Made by a program: the position numbers and the translations under genes | Part shown: piece after piece, positions 9,924-18,790 of the stretch | Position numbering within the stretch: the stretch's first letter is position 1 | Layout of the letters: each line of letters opens with the position of its first letter | Notes under the pieces: model-generated | The model's input: only the letters and a program-made list of their open reading frames with translations | What the model was told of the DNA's origin: nothing | Database searches by the model: none | DNA from: a virus | Virus record (IMG/VR): IMGVR_UViG_3300030328_003234 | Location: 1-21,549 of that record | Length of the DNA: 21,549 nt | Strand: one strand, 5' to 3'

Positions 9924-11294
9924 CTAACCCAAATTACTAAGAATAGCCCATAGATTTGTACCATAATTTCTTTGCATGTTTCCTTCTGCGTAAGCTGCGT
10001 TATCTTCTACTGCCATTTTAGTTATGCTTTCTGATATTTTTTGTTCTATAAAATCTAATGGGTTAGACATAGGTTTAACAACACTAGAGGGTGCGTTACC
10101 TGTAATTCTATCTTGTTGTGCTTTCTTATAAATACTATTTGCTGTGCCATATTGGCTCATGTATTTACCTTCAGATAATTGTACGTCTTCATATATCTGA
10201 CCTATTTCTTTTGCTGCTACTGCTGCTAAATACGGATTCATCATACTACCTGTTATTGATTGCCATGTAGTTTTAGCATCAGCTATTCTTGATTGGAAAG
10301 AAGGTGTAACAATAATTTGCATATCTGCACCTAATTTTCTTTTTTCTTTAATTAAATTATCTGCACCTGTAACAAGGTAATTATGAAATATAGATTTCAT
10401 TTCAGGACTTGCTGCTACATCAGATAAATATGCAGCTATTGCTGATGTGTCATTAGATGCAAGTGCTTTTTCTAATCCACCAATATCTAAACCTGCTTCT
10501 TTAAAATCAGATAACAATGTCTGTGCTGCAGGTAAGTATTGTCCACCTCTGTTTAGTGTAGACATTAAATCTCGTAAACCACGAATAGTTGCTTGGTCTA
10601 GTTGATTAGGAGTAAATATAGTTCTATCTTCATCTCCTATATAATCTCCTAATAAACCTAACTCTACTAATCTTAGTTGTATATCTTGTAACCATGTTTG
10701 TCCACTTGCTTGTATGTGTGGGTCTGAATAAAGATTAGTTTCTACACCTACTTGAAATATAGGTACTGAACCATTGCCTGTAAGAGTTCTAGCTCCTATT
10801 GTTGGATTACCTGCAATACCATAAAATTCACCTGACATCATATTACCTATTATTCCTGTCATAGTTTTTTGATTTAAATCATCACCTAACATTTCATTTA
10901 ATGCTCTTTGTGACTCTTCCCATTCTGCATATTCTCTTTCGGCATCTGTCATTCTGCTTTGGTCAAGTATATCTCTCCACAAATCAGGTGCTTCTTGTAC
11001 CATTGTTGGTAACACCATTGCTAATTCTTCTTTACGTACTGTTAAAGCATTTATATTTCCGTCATAATAATTAAACAATTCTGTGCCTTGTTCCATTAAC
11101 ATTTGTTTTAATGCTGCCGCATCAGATGCTGATAAACCATGTGGGTTAGAATCAACTAAAAAATTTACTTGATTTTCTACTTGACCTACATTTCCAAGTG
11201 CTATTTCTTTAGTTCCATACGCTGTAAATAATTCTACAACAATAGCATACTCAAGCCATGGTACTATTTTGTTATAAGCTTCTTGTATTGTCAT
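9924..11294 (-). CDS. Putative internal virion protein, 456 aa
   Basis: The ATG overlaps the TGA of the 1721-residue gene (ATGA). Not assigned to a family. It is predominantly helical and Ala/Gln/Met-rich. Residues ~199-240 carry WLQDIQLRLVELGLLGDYIG followed by a Thr-Pro and a helix, loosely recalling the L-Q-x-x-L-x-x-L-G pattern of peptidoglycan-binding domains. The resemblance is weak, but it is suggestive next to a lysozyme-like gene. The C-terminal ~100 residues (SMMNPYLAAVAAKEIGQIYE onward) are helical with polar, Asn/Gln-rich linkers. No signal peptide or membrane segment. Position between the two giant genes suggests it is part of the same ejection complex. A tail or neck component is the alternative. 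Confidence 0.82.
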   Translation of the reverse strand: MTIQEAYNKIVPWLEYAIVVELFTAYGTKEIALGNVGQVENQVNFLVDSNPHGLSASDAAALKQMLMEQGTELFNYYDGNINALTVRKEELAMVLPTMVQEAPDLWRDILDQSRMTDAEREYAEWEESQRALNEMLGDDLNQKTMTGIIGNMMSGEFYGIAGNPTIGARTLTGNGSVPIFQVGVETNLYSDPHIQASGQTWLQDIQLRLVELGLLGDYIGDEDRTIFTPNQLDQATIRGLRDLMSTLNRGGQYLPAAQTLLSDFKEAGLDIGGLEKALASNDTSAIAAYLSDVAASPEMKSIFHNYLVTGADNLIKEKRKLGADMQIIVTPSFQSRIADAKTTWQSITGSMMNPYLAAVAAKEIGQIYEDVQLSEGKYMSQYGTANSIYKKAQQDRITGNAPSSVVKPMSNPLDFIEQKISESITKMAVEDNAAYAEGNMQRNYGTNLWAILSNLG

Positions 11295-14200
11295 AATTCA
11301 AATCCGTCAAATAATGGTAATTCCATTGTATCAGTATCTCTAAATTCTCGCACACCTACATTATAAAACCAAAAATAAAATTCAGGGGATATACGGATAA
11401 GTTTATCTGCAACTTCTTGTAATAAAGCACGTTCTTGTTGTGCATCAGCTCTAGCTAATGATGCAGTTGTATCTCCTGTTCTGAATTGTAAACCACCTAA
11501 CATTAAATCTCTTTGTTGTAAGTAAGCATTTAATGCATTTGTTATAGGTAAGTCTTTTACTTTAGAAGAAGTACCATTAGGTAATTTAACTACAGTATCT
11601 GCTTCAGTTACTAACATACGTTTTAATTCCTCCATTTGAGAACTTACAGGCACAGCACTTATAGATGGATACTCTTTTATCTCATATACGTCTGCTAGCT
11701 CTATAACGCCCATTTTATACATATTATCTCTACCTGCGGCATCTAGTGCCATGTTTGGATTTTCGTATAAATTACGTCTTAAATTTTCTTTTGCTAAATT
11801 AAACAATGCTGTTTTATATCCATCTTCATACCATTCATCTAAGTCTCTAGCTTTTCTAGCACCTGTAATAAAACTGTTAGTATATGCAGTTAAATAAAAT
11901 TCATCAGTAGGTGCATCAGGAAACAACCAATAAGCAGTATTAGGATTACGTTCAAATAACTCAGGATTAGCTGCGGCAAAGAATGTACCTTCTTCTGTAT
12001 AAGATGTAGGTATAGTTTCTTTAGATTTAGAAGTAGTTAATGCTACAGGATTAAATCCAAATTGTTTAACAAACCAATCTGTAGCTCTTAATTCATCACC
12101 ATCAAATCTAGCTAATGCTCTGTAGTATGCGTCACTAAACAAAGTAGTTTCAAACCAAGCAGGGTTTTCTTCTATTTGGTCAGGAGTTAAATGTAATGCA
12201 GCACCGGGTACAGAAGTTTTGTATTCATACTTTACAAATGCTTGTGTAGGTAATACACCCTGTGTTACAGCTCTATACGTAACAATAGCTGTTGCACCTT
12301 TTTTAATTCTATCTAATGATTTAGCTTGTAACTCAGGAGTAGAATCATCATACAAACCTATATCTATATGAACTTTCATTACGTCAATTAAAGTATCTTC
12401 ATATAGTTTTCTTTTTTGTGGGTCATCGCTCATTATAGATTGTAATTTTCTAACCCAACCCGGTAAGAATTGGTCTTGTAATTCGTCAGGTCTACCAAAA
12501 GGAAATATTAATTTTTCTACTTGTGGTTCTAAATCTCCGGGTGGCAATATGTAATTTATAGGTACTGTACCTATAGGACCTAATCCTAAACCAATACCAC
12601 CTGTAATCATGTTTAATCCTTCTAATCTAGAAGGTGTTTGTACTCTAGCTTGTACATCTCCTACTTGTTCCTCTGCTGTACCTACAGACCATTTAGTTAA
12701 TAACTTATCGCCAAATTGTGAAAAGTTATAAAACTCTTCTCCTGTTTGTGGGTCTGTATATACAAAACCGCTTTTCTTTGCACCGTCAATACCCATTTGT
12801 GCATACCTAGGTATTGCAGGATTAGCTGATAATAATCTTTTCCATGTTCCTAATACTTCAATATATACTTCTGCGAATGGAATTATATTACGTAGTATCT
12901 CAGAAGTAACATGCCTTTTGTTTAAGTCATACAATAGTTCTTGTGTCTTAGTTAACGCTGTAGCTTTAGCTAACTCATCTACTTGTACAATATCAGCATC
13001 TCTTAATGTGCGTGTATAGTTACCTGTCTTTTGTTCTTTAATAGCATTTTTAATTTTTTTACCTAATGAACCTTTCATGACATTAGATGCGTAAGCTTGT
13101 TTAGTTACTTGGTCACGTAATACATTATCCATATGTGGTAATAGGTCTGCTATTTCGTCCCAATAAAATTGTCTAAATGCAGGTGAACGTGACAATTGAT
13201 TAGTAGGTCTAGACATAAACATATCAAATAAATTTTCTAATGTACTATCTAAAGATGAACCCCATTCATGTGATACATCAAATCTTTGTGCTTTAACTGT
13301 TGGTGGTCTATTAGGAATTTTTTTTGTACCTAACCATTTTGAAAATTGTAACCACGCTTCTTGTGATTCGCCTTCACCAAGATATATAATTCTATCTTTC
13401 TTTGTTACAGGATTAACTATACCTCTTAATGTAAATTGTGATATCTGTCCACCTTCTCTAGGTACAGCACCTAAGAAATCTTGTATAAGTTCTGTATCAC
13501 CTTGTTTAGTTATACGATATGTAAAAGCATCATTAATCCATTCTTCAGGATTTATTTCATCACCCATTCCATAAACACGTCCTGTATTTTTATTTATTAC
13601 TTCATATGCACCACCTGTTTCATAATGTACACGTGCATATACTGATTCAACATACTCTCTAGCTTTTTGGTCAGATTCCAAAATTATTTTTTTACTATTA
13701 ACAAACGCATCATCTACATTTCCTGCAAAGGATTCTCTTATGTAACGTAAGTCACCATTTACAAATCTCTCTACTATTTCATCTAAACTTGCTTGTGTCA
13801 TACCCGGTCTATGAAATTTTGCTAATTCTTTAACTAATGCATCTTTTTCTAATATAAATAAACCTCTAGCCCAACCTTTATCAAATCCTTCTATATCAGG
13901 TCCTTTTGGTCTGTTAACATATTTCCAATATCTAGAACGTTCAGGGTCTACACCTAACCAACCACCATGTCCCATAGACATAGCACCTATATGGTCATAA
14001 TGATGAGAAGTAACATTGCCTGTAATGTCATACATACCTTTACCAAACTTATCTTTAAATGCTGTTAACTTAGTTACAGCTAACTCTTCATCACCTGTAA
14101 ATCTTGTATATAGTTTTAATAACTTACTTCTTTCCGCAGGTGTTCTACCTAGTACCCAACCAAACCATGAAGTAGGGTGATAAAATACTGAATCCATATT

Positions 14201-16456
14201 TGCTGAAGCCATACGTAATTGTTCTTCACCTATAACACGTGCTGTCCATGCAGGTCTTAATAACACTAAAGGTTTCCATATTTTCTGCATAACACCACTA
14301 GCTAATCTTGTAATTGCTGCTTCTTGTAGCTGTATAGCGTCATCTATAAACTCACCACGTTTAGTTACTCTTGTAGCTTTAGCAACAAAACCTTTATAAA
14401 ATAAATCTTCTATTGCTTCTAGTCCTGTTAATGAACCATGAGCTACGTCATCTAATTCTCTTTTTACTCCTAGTTCAATAGAACGTGCTAAAGGTTTAGT
14501 CATAAATCTTTGTACACTAGCAGTATCTGCTATACCTAAAGTTAATACTTTTCCTACAAATGTACGTAATGGTCCTACAAGTTTTACAAATGTTCTAATA
14601 TCAGGCATTGGTATAAAACCTTCAGCTACATATTCTGATATAAGCTGTGCTGTTGGTTGTGATAAAAATACTTCTTCTCCATTTACTTTTAATGATTTAA
14701 ATTTTTGTCCGGGTATTATCTGACCTGTATTAATACCTACACCTTCTTTTTGTCCTAATGTAACGAAATACTTTCTTGTTTCATCTACAGATGCCCACCA
14801 TTTTTCTACACCTTTAAGAACTGCTTCAGGTATACCTGCTTCTTTTAAACTGCTTGTAATATCATTTAATACACCTGTACCTGCAGGGTTATTCCAAATA
14901 TCTACAATAGTATTAAAGTTATTTACAAAATCTAAATCGTCTGTTGTAGCTTGCCTTGCTGCCATTTCAGCTATCCTATCTAATACTTCATCTTGTTTTT
15001 TAACAGATACATTTGCAAACTTCATCCACTCTGCTAATTGTTTATATGTTCTATCTAAGTTTCTAACTTCTAATTTTTCTACAGGAAATGCTGATGCTAG
15101 CATTTGTCCTAATGCTGTACCATCTGCACCTAAAGACCTAACTGCAGTAGCTGAACCTACATCAAAACCAAATTGAAAACCTTTACCTTTTGCTGCAGAG
15201 TACAATCCACCTGCAACTCTAGTAGGAACTGCACGTGTTAATAAAGAAGTTTTATCTAATCTATGTTTAATAGAAGTACCCATATGTGGTACTAACAAAT
15301 CAATTACAGCTTCAGGTGTCTTAGCTTTTTTAATTGCACCGTACAAAGCTGCAGTACCTTCATAATTTAATAATGCTTGTATTTCTTTATGAGTTGTAGC
15401 ATTAGATAAATATTCAGCAATACGATAACCTGATTCTGATTTTCTAAAGTAATCTTGTAATGCAGGTTTGTTTATTACACGTCTATACATAGTGTCTACT
15501 AATCCTGCAGAACGTGCTGCACCTAATGCTTCATTACTTTTTATTACATCTTTTGTATATATAGAAGGAGCTTTTTTAACTGACTTAGCTAATTTACCAT
15601 ATGCACTACCTGCCCATAAAGCAGGGTCTGTGCCTAATCTCCATGCACCATCAAATATTGTAGACATTAATTTAAACTGCCAATCATCAGGTTCAAATAA
15701 TTCTACTGCTATATTTCTACCAATAGATAAAGGAACTGTTCCATTGTTAGTTGTATAACTACCAAAGTTAGCTACCTCTTCTCTATAATTACTTGTTATC
15801 GGCTCACCCAACTCTTCTTGTAATCTTTGTCCTACAATTGCAGGGTCAGCACCCATACCAACTAATTCTTGATATATTTCTGTTTCTTCAGCTTTTGTAC
15901 TTTCTCCTAATACTCCATCACCTAAATTAACTTTTTCATTATTTTTCATTTTGTTAATTGCTTGTACAAATGGTGTATCAGGTTGTGCTCTATAATAATT
16001 CATAACATCATCAGCATATGTAGGGTCTATAGTAGACATAGCACCCCAAGCAACAATGTTCCAAGGTTTCATACCTCTATCCATTAATGCCTGTGCATTA
16101 GCTTTATATGTTTTATCTATAGAGTCAGCCATAGATTGTAAACCTGTAAAAGCCATACGTAATGCCGCCTTACCTGCTTCTTTAAATTTACTTTGTTCTT
16201 CTGCTTCGTTTTGTAACCACTTGTCTACTATGGCATCCCACTCAGGTCTACTTGGGTCTAATCCATATAATGAGGCACCTACAATAGTATCGGTAGGTAA
16301 GAAACCAAATGCTACAGAATTTTCTTGTAACGAAGAAGTAAACTGTGGATTTTGTGCAACGTAGTTTCTAAACGCTAAACGTTTCTGATGAGTAGCTTCT
16401 GCTTGTTTAGAAGCTTTATCTTCCATCCAAGGAGGCATATGATAAAATAATGCCAT
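11291..16456 (-). CDS. Giant putative internal virion protein, 1721 aa
   Basis: An uninterrupted 5.2-kb frame whose ATG shares its A with the last base of the upstream stop (TAATG). It starts MALFYHMPPWMED. No enzyme domain is recognised. Notable segments: a Trp/Arg-rich patch LLRPAWTARVIGEEQLR (732-748); a His cluster HHYDHIGAMSMGHGG (818-832); an aromatic helix IIPFAEVYIEVLGTW (1191-1205); a Gly-rich hydrophobic stretch with no charge at 1281-1307 (LNMITGGIGLGLGPIG and following) that could insert in a membrane; and an aromatic-rich C-terminus (EFYFWFYNVGVREF, 1692-1705). Size, helix-rich composition and location after the portal suit a podovirus-type internal virion or ejection protein. 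A tape-measure role is possible, but no repeats or long coiled coil are seen and no tail genes are adjacent. Confidence 0.85.
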   Translation of the reverse strand: MALFYHMPPWMEDKASKQAEATHQKRLAFRNYVAQNPQFTSSLQENSVAFGFLPTDTIVGASLYGLDPSRPEWDAIVDKWLQNEAEEQSKFKEAGKAALRMAFTGLQSMADSIDKTYKANAQALMDRGMKPWNIVAWGAMSTIDPTYADDVMNYYRAQPDTPFVQAINKMKNNEKVNLGDGVLGESTKAEETEIYQELVGMGADPAIVGQRLQEELGEPITSNYREEVANFGSYTTNNGTVPLSIGRNIAVELFEPDDWQFKLMSTIFDGAWRLGTDPALWAGSAYGKLAKSVKKAPSIYTKDVIKSNEALGAARSAGLVDTMYRRVINKPALQDYFRKSESGYRIAEYLSNATTHKEIQALLNYEGTAALYGAIKKAKTPEAVIDLLVPHMGTSIKHRLDKTSLLTRAVPTRVAGGLYSAAKGKGFQFGFDVGSATAVRSLGADGTALGQMLASAFPVEKLEVRNLDRTYKQLAEWMKFANVSVKKQDEVLDRIAEMAARQATTDDLDFVNNFNTIVDIWNNPAGTGVLNDITSSLKEAGIPEAVLKGVEKWWASVDETRKYFVTLGQKEGVGINTGQIIPGQKFKSLKVNGEEVFLSQPTAQLISEYVAEGFIPMPDIRTFVKLVGPLRTFVGKVLTLGIADTASVQRFMTKPLARSIELGVKRELDDVAHGSLTGLEAIEDLFYKGFVAKATRVTKRGEFIDDAIQLQEAAITRLASGVMQKIWKPLVLLRPAWTARVIGEEQLRMASANMDSVFYHPTSWFGWVLGRTPAERSKLLKLYTRFTGDEELAVTKLTAFKDKFGKGMYDITGNVTSHHYDHIGAMSMGHGGWLGVDPERSRYWKYVNRPKGPDIEGFDKGWARGLFILEKDALVKELAKFHRPGMTQASLDEIVERFVNGDLRYIRESFAGNVDDAFVNSKKIILESDQKAREYVESVYARVHYETGGAYEVINKNTGRVYGMGDEINPEEWINDAFTYRITKQGDTELIQDFLGAVPREGGQISQFTLRGIVNPVTKKDRIIYLGEGESQEAWLQFSKWLGTKKIPNRPPTVKAQRFDVSHEWGSSLDSTLENLFDMFMSRPTNQLSRSPAFRQFYWDEIADLLPHMDNVLRDQVTKQAYASNVMKGSLGKKIKNAIKEQKTGNYTRTLRDADIVQVDELAKATALTKTQELLYDLNKRHVTSEILRNIIPFAEVYIEVLGTWKRLLSANPAIPRYAQMGIDGAKKSGFVYTDPQTGEEFYNFSQFGDKLLTKWSVGTAEEQVGDVQARVQTPSRLEGLNMITGGIGLGLGPIGTVPINYILPPGDLEPQVEKLIFPFGRPDELQDQFLPGWVRKLQSIMSDDPQKRKLYEDTLIDVMKVHIDIGLYDDSTPELQAKSLDRIKKGATAIVTYRAVTQGVLPTQAFVKYEYKTSVPGAALHLTPDQIEENPAWFETTLFSDAYYRALARFDGDELRATDWFVKQFGFNPVALTTSKSKETIPTSYTEEGTFFAAANPELFERNPNTAYWLFPDAPTDEFYLTAYTNSFITGARKARDLDEWYEDGYKTALFNLAKENLRRNLYENPNMALDAAGRDNMYKMGVIELADVYEIKEYPSISAVPVSSQMEELKRMLVTEADTVVKLPNGTSSKVKDLPITNALNAYLQQRDLMLGGLQFRTGDTTASLARADAQQERALLQEVADKLIRISPEFYFWFYNVGVREFRDTDTMELPLFDGFEL

Positions 16457-16872
16457 TAGGGTTGCTCTTGACTAGATACTTGTCCTCGTCTAATTAGTGC
16501 GGCTGTTTCGTAACTTGGAACTATTCCATTAATTTCTTCTAACAATAAATCTACATCATCTCTAGTCAATCCATTAGACATAGATAATGCAGGACCAATA
16601 GCAGGCATACTATTGTTTATTGGTATGTTACCACCACCCGGACCAAAAGCATCGGGTAAACTCATTGGTGCATTGTTTTGTTGTTGACTAGCATCAGCTC
16701 CTAATTCTGCTTCTCTAGCCATTGGTGCACCTTGTTGTTGATTTAATAAATCTGTACTTTGACCTGTAGGGTCACCGGGAGCACGAGGTATATTTTTTAC
16801 AGGTGCTTCATCATAAGAAGGTCTACCACCTGCAACAGGATTTTTTTCTACTCTAGTACGTCTCTTCGACAT
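16456..16872 (-). CDS. Small disordered Gln/Pro-rich virion-region protein, 138 aa
   Basis: The frame can be opened further upstream with a TTG at 16890, but the ATG at 16872 (MSKRRTRVEKNP) has a strong GGAGGA ribosome binding site 5 bases before it, so I use that start. It overlaps the 68-residue gene by 20 bases, and its TAA overlaps the next ATG. The N-terminus is very basic (SKRRTR). The middle (~25-100) is Pro/Gln/Asn/Gly/Ala-rich and probably disordered (for example LLNQQQGAPMAREAEL). The last ~35 residues look like one acidic helix (LTRDDVDLLLEEINGIV). Placement shortly after the portal and this composition would fit a scaffold or capsid-assembly factor, but no homology is recognised. 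Confidence 0.78.
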   Translation of the reverse strand: MSKRRTRVEKNPVAGGRPSYDEAPVKNIPRAPGDPTGQSTDLLNQQQGAPMAREAELGADASQQQNNAPMSLPDAFGPGGGNIPINNSMPAIGPALSMSNGLTRDDVDLLLEEINGIVPSYETAALIRRGQVSSQEQP

Positions 16873-17059
16873 CGGGTTCCTCCGGTACAAATTCTATTCT
16901 TAAAAATCCTAAACCCGGAAAATATATCTCAGGCATAGCTAATGTCTCATTTACTTCGTTGTATGTTTCTATTTTATGCATATGTCTTTCACGCAACGTT
17001 TCTGCTACACTAACGTCATAATTAAATTCTTTCCATATAATTTCTTTAAACTCTTCCAT
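16853..17059 (-). CDS. Small acidic virion-region protein, 68 aa
   Basis: The ATG overlaps the portal stop (TAATG), and GGAGG lies upstream inside the portal's last codons. The 68 residues begin MEEFKEIIWKEFNYDVSVAE. The first half looks helical, followed by a short beta-like hydrophobic segment (MPEIYFPGLGFLRIEFV, 42-58) and an acidic tail (PEEPDVEETY). The 3' end overlaps the next gene by 20 bases, with that gene's ribosome binding site inside this coding sequence. No family recognised. Tight placement between the portal and the next gene, and the conserved-looking reading frame, make it a probable real gene, perhaps a portal or head-assembly partner. Confidence 0.75.
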   Translation of the reverse strand: MEEFKEIIWKEFNYDVSVAETLRERHMHKIETYNEVNETLAMPEIYFPGLGFLRIEFVPEEPDVEETY

Positions 17060-18789
17060 TAACCCATTCCTCCAAATGCTTGAGCAACACTTGGCATACC
17101 ACCTTGTTGTTGCATCATCATAGCTTGTGCAGCAGCTTGTTGTTCTTCTTGTTCATCTTGTGCTTGTTCAAAAAAGTTTTCTAATATAGTTACCATATCT
17201 TTTGGAGATTTATATATAGAACTTAATGCTGACATAGCCTGCATGTTACCTTGTTGTGCTTGTGCAAGTAAAGAATCAAACAACACTCTTTCTGCTTTTT
17301 CTTTTGTAATTCTATCATTAATAGATTGTAAGTTGTCTAAACCATCCATTTCTTCTTGCATAGTTTGTTTGTCTATAATACCTGCTTGTAATAACTGTAA
17401 GCCTGTTACAATTTTTTGAGGTTCATCAAAAGATGCCATAGCTCCATACTTACGTATTGTTTTATATGCACCTTTAATATCTACATCAGGTTTATAACTT
17501 TCTTCAAAAACACTACCTCTATAGACACCGGATATAGAACGTTTAACATTACCATGAACTAATTCATCATACTCTAATCTTTTGTAATCTACTTCTTGTA
17601 AAGCTGTAGTTAATATTGTGTGATACTCTCTAACCATTTGACCAACACCGCTATTTAATTCCTCTAGTCCTCTACCGGTAACAAAAGAGTTAGGAGATAT
17701 AGCATCATCTTGTACAGGGTATCCTGCAACAACACGTAGGTGTCTTTCTAATCTAGATACTTGGTCAAACAATTGATAAGGTAAATTAGTTACAGGTTTT
17801 ACAACTTGTGTACCCGGAGACAAATAATTTACAGAGTGTCTACCTTTTCTATATTTGCCTGATTCTAATTCACCAACAATGTTTGTTTCTGTAAATACTG
17901 CATCTTCCATAGCAATAACTGACATAATATTTATTTTTGCCATAGCTGACATTAAACCTATAACTTGGTCAAACTGTCCTTGTAATGCATCGAAAGAAAA
18001 TCTTTTTGCTACAACAAATGCAGGTCCTGATTTTAATGGGTTAGGTACAAAGTCTACAATTTTTCTACTAGCTACATGTACAACATGTGTTCCTAGTTCG
18101 TTCATGTATTCTACTATTACTTCACCACCACGTGAACTTTCCCATCTCTCTGCATCAGGAGATGATATAGATGCTGTACCTGTTATAGGTACGCCACCCG
18201 GTGCTTTTCTTTTATTCTTAGTATTGAAATAACCTTTTAGTTCAGGATACATTTGTATTAAATCTGCTTCAGGTATTCTACGTATAACTCCTAGTTCATC
18301 AGGTTGTTGTGCTGTACCGTAGTAACCCGGATAACAATCGTATGGGTCTCTTAATACGGCACAAGGATATGGTTTACCTGTAGGGTCGTATTTAGTTTGT
18401 ATAGTCCAAACAACAAATCCATAACCCGGTAACCATCTACCTATCTGTGGTAATTGCATATGTAAATCTTGATGGTCATCATATGCGTGTATAATTCTTT
18501 CTAGCTTGTCTCTTCTATCTTTAGCTCTAACGCTATCTTTATTTACAGACAATGGTATTTCTAAGTTAGGTACCCTACCAATTTTTTGTGCAATCCTGTC
18601 TAATGCAGATAATAATAAGTTAGGTGCGGGTAAATCAGAATCAGCCATAGCAGCATTAGCACCTAGTAATGCTTGTATTCCTTCTGTACCACCGTTAATA
18701 ATTCTTCTAAATTTATCTCTATCAGGTATTGCTTTATCGTGTAGTGCTTTTAATTCCACTACTCTATCTATAATGTTGTCTACTTTCAT
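17059..18789 (-). CDS. Portal protein, 576 aa
   Basis: The portal is the dodecameric ring at the capsid vertex through which DNA is packaged and ejected. The call rests on position directly after the large terminase (1-base gap), a length typical of the family, and portal-like sequence. That includes the RDPYDCYPGYYG segment (147-158), a central helical region with VIGLMSAMAKINIM (276-289), and SPNSFVTGRGLEEL (365-378), a pattern common in this group just before the stem and wing helices. The C-terminal ~36 residues are Gln/Ala/Met/Gly-rich (EEQQAAAQAMMMQQQGG) and likely disordered or a short barrel. The ATG follows the terminase TGA after one T. I am confident of portal function, less so of the precise subfamily. 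Confidence 0.9.
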   Translation of the reverse strand: MKVDNIIDRVVELKALHDKAIPDRDKFRRIINGGTEGIQALLGANAAMADSDLPAPNLLLSALDRIAQKIGRVPNLEIPLSVNKDSVRAKDRRDKLERIIHAYDDHQDLHMQLPQIGRWLPGYGFVVWTIQTKYDPTGKPYPCAVLRDPYDCYPGYYGTAQQPDELGVIRRIPEADLIQMYPELKGYFNTKNKRKAPGGVPITGTASISSPDAERWESSRGGEVIVEYMNELGTHVVHVASRKIVDFVPNPLKSGPAFVVAKRFSFDALQGQFDQVIGLMSAMAKINIMSVIAMEDAVFTETNIVGELESGKYRKGRHSVNYLSPGTQVVKPVTNLPYQLFDQVSRLERHLRVVAGYPVQDDAISPNSFVTGRGLEELNSGVGQMVREYHTILTTALQEVDYKRLEYDELVHGNVKRSISGVYRGSVFEESYKPDVDIKGAYKTIRKYGAMASFDEPQKIVTGLQLLQAGIIDKQTMQEEMDGLDNLQSINDRITKEKAERVLFDSLLAQAQQGNMQAMSALSSIYKSPKDMVTILENFFEQAQDEQEEQQAAAQAMMMQQQGGMPSVAQAFGGMG

Positions 18790-18790
18790 A

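Noticed and set aside
9923-9964. 14-residue hydrophobic N-terminal extension of the lysozyme-like protein as a signal peptide
   Set aside because: These bases are the 3' end of the 456-aa gene. The ATG at 9922, one base after that gene's stop, fits the spacing pattern of the operon better.
12095-12109. RFDGD in the 1721-aa protein, recalling the DFDGD motif of RNA polymerases
   Set aside because: The first Asp is missing and the surrounding sequence (ELRATDWF) does not resemble a polymerase barrel.
16873-16890. TTG start giving a 144-residue version of the Gln/Pro-rich protein
   Set aside because: The ribosome binding site GGAGGA lies inside this extension and is correctly spaced for the ATG at 16872.
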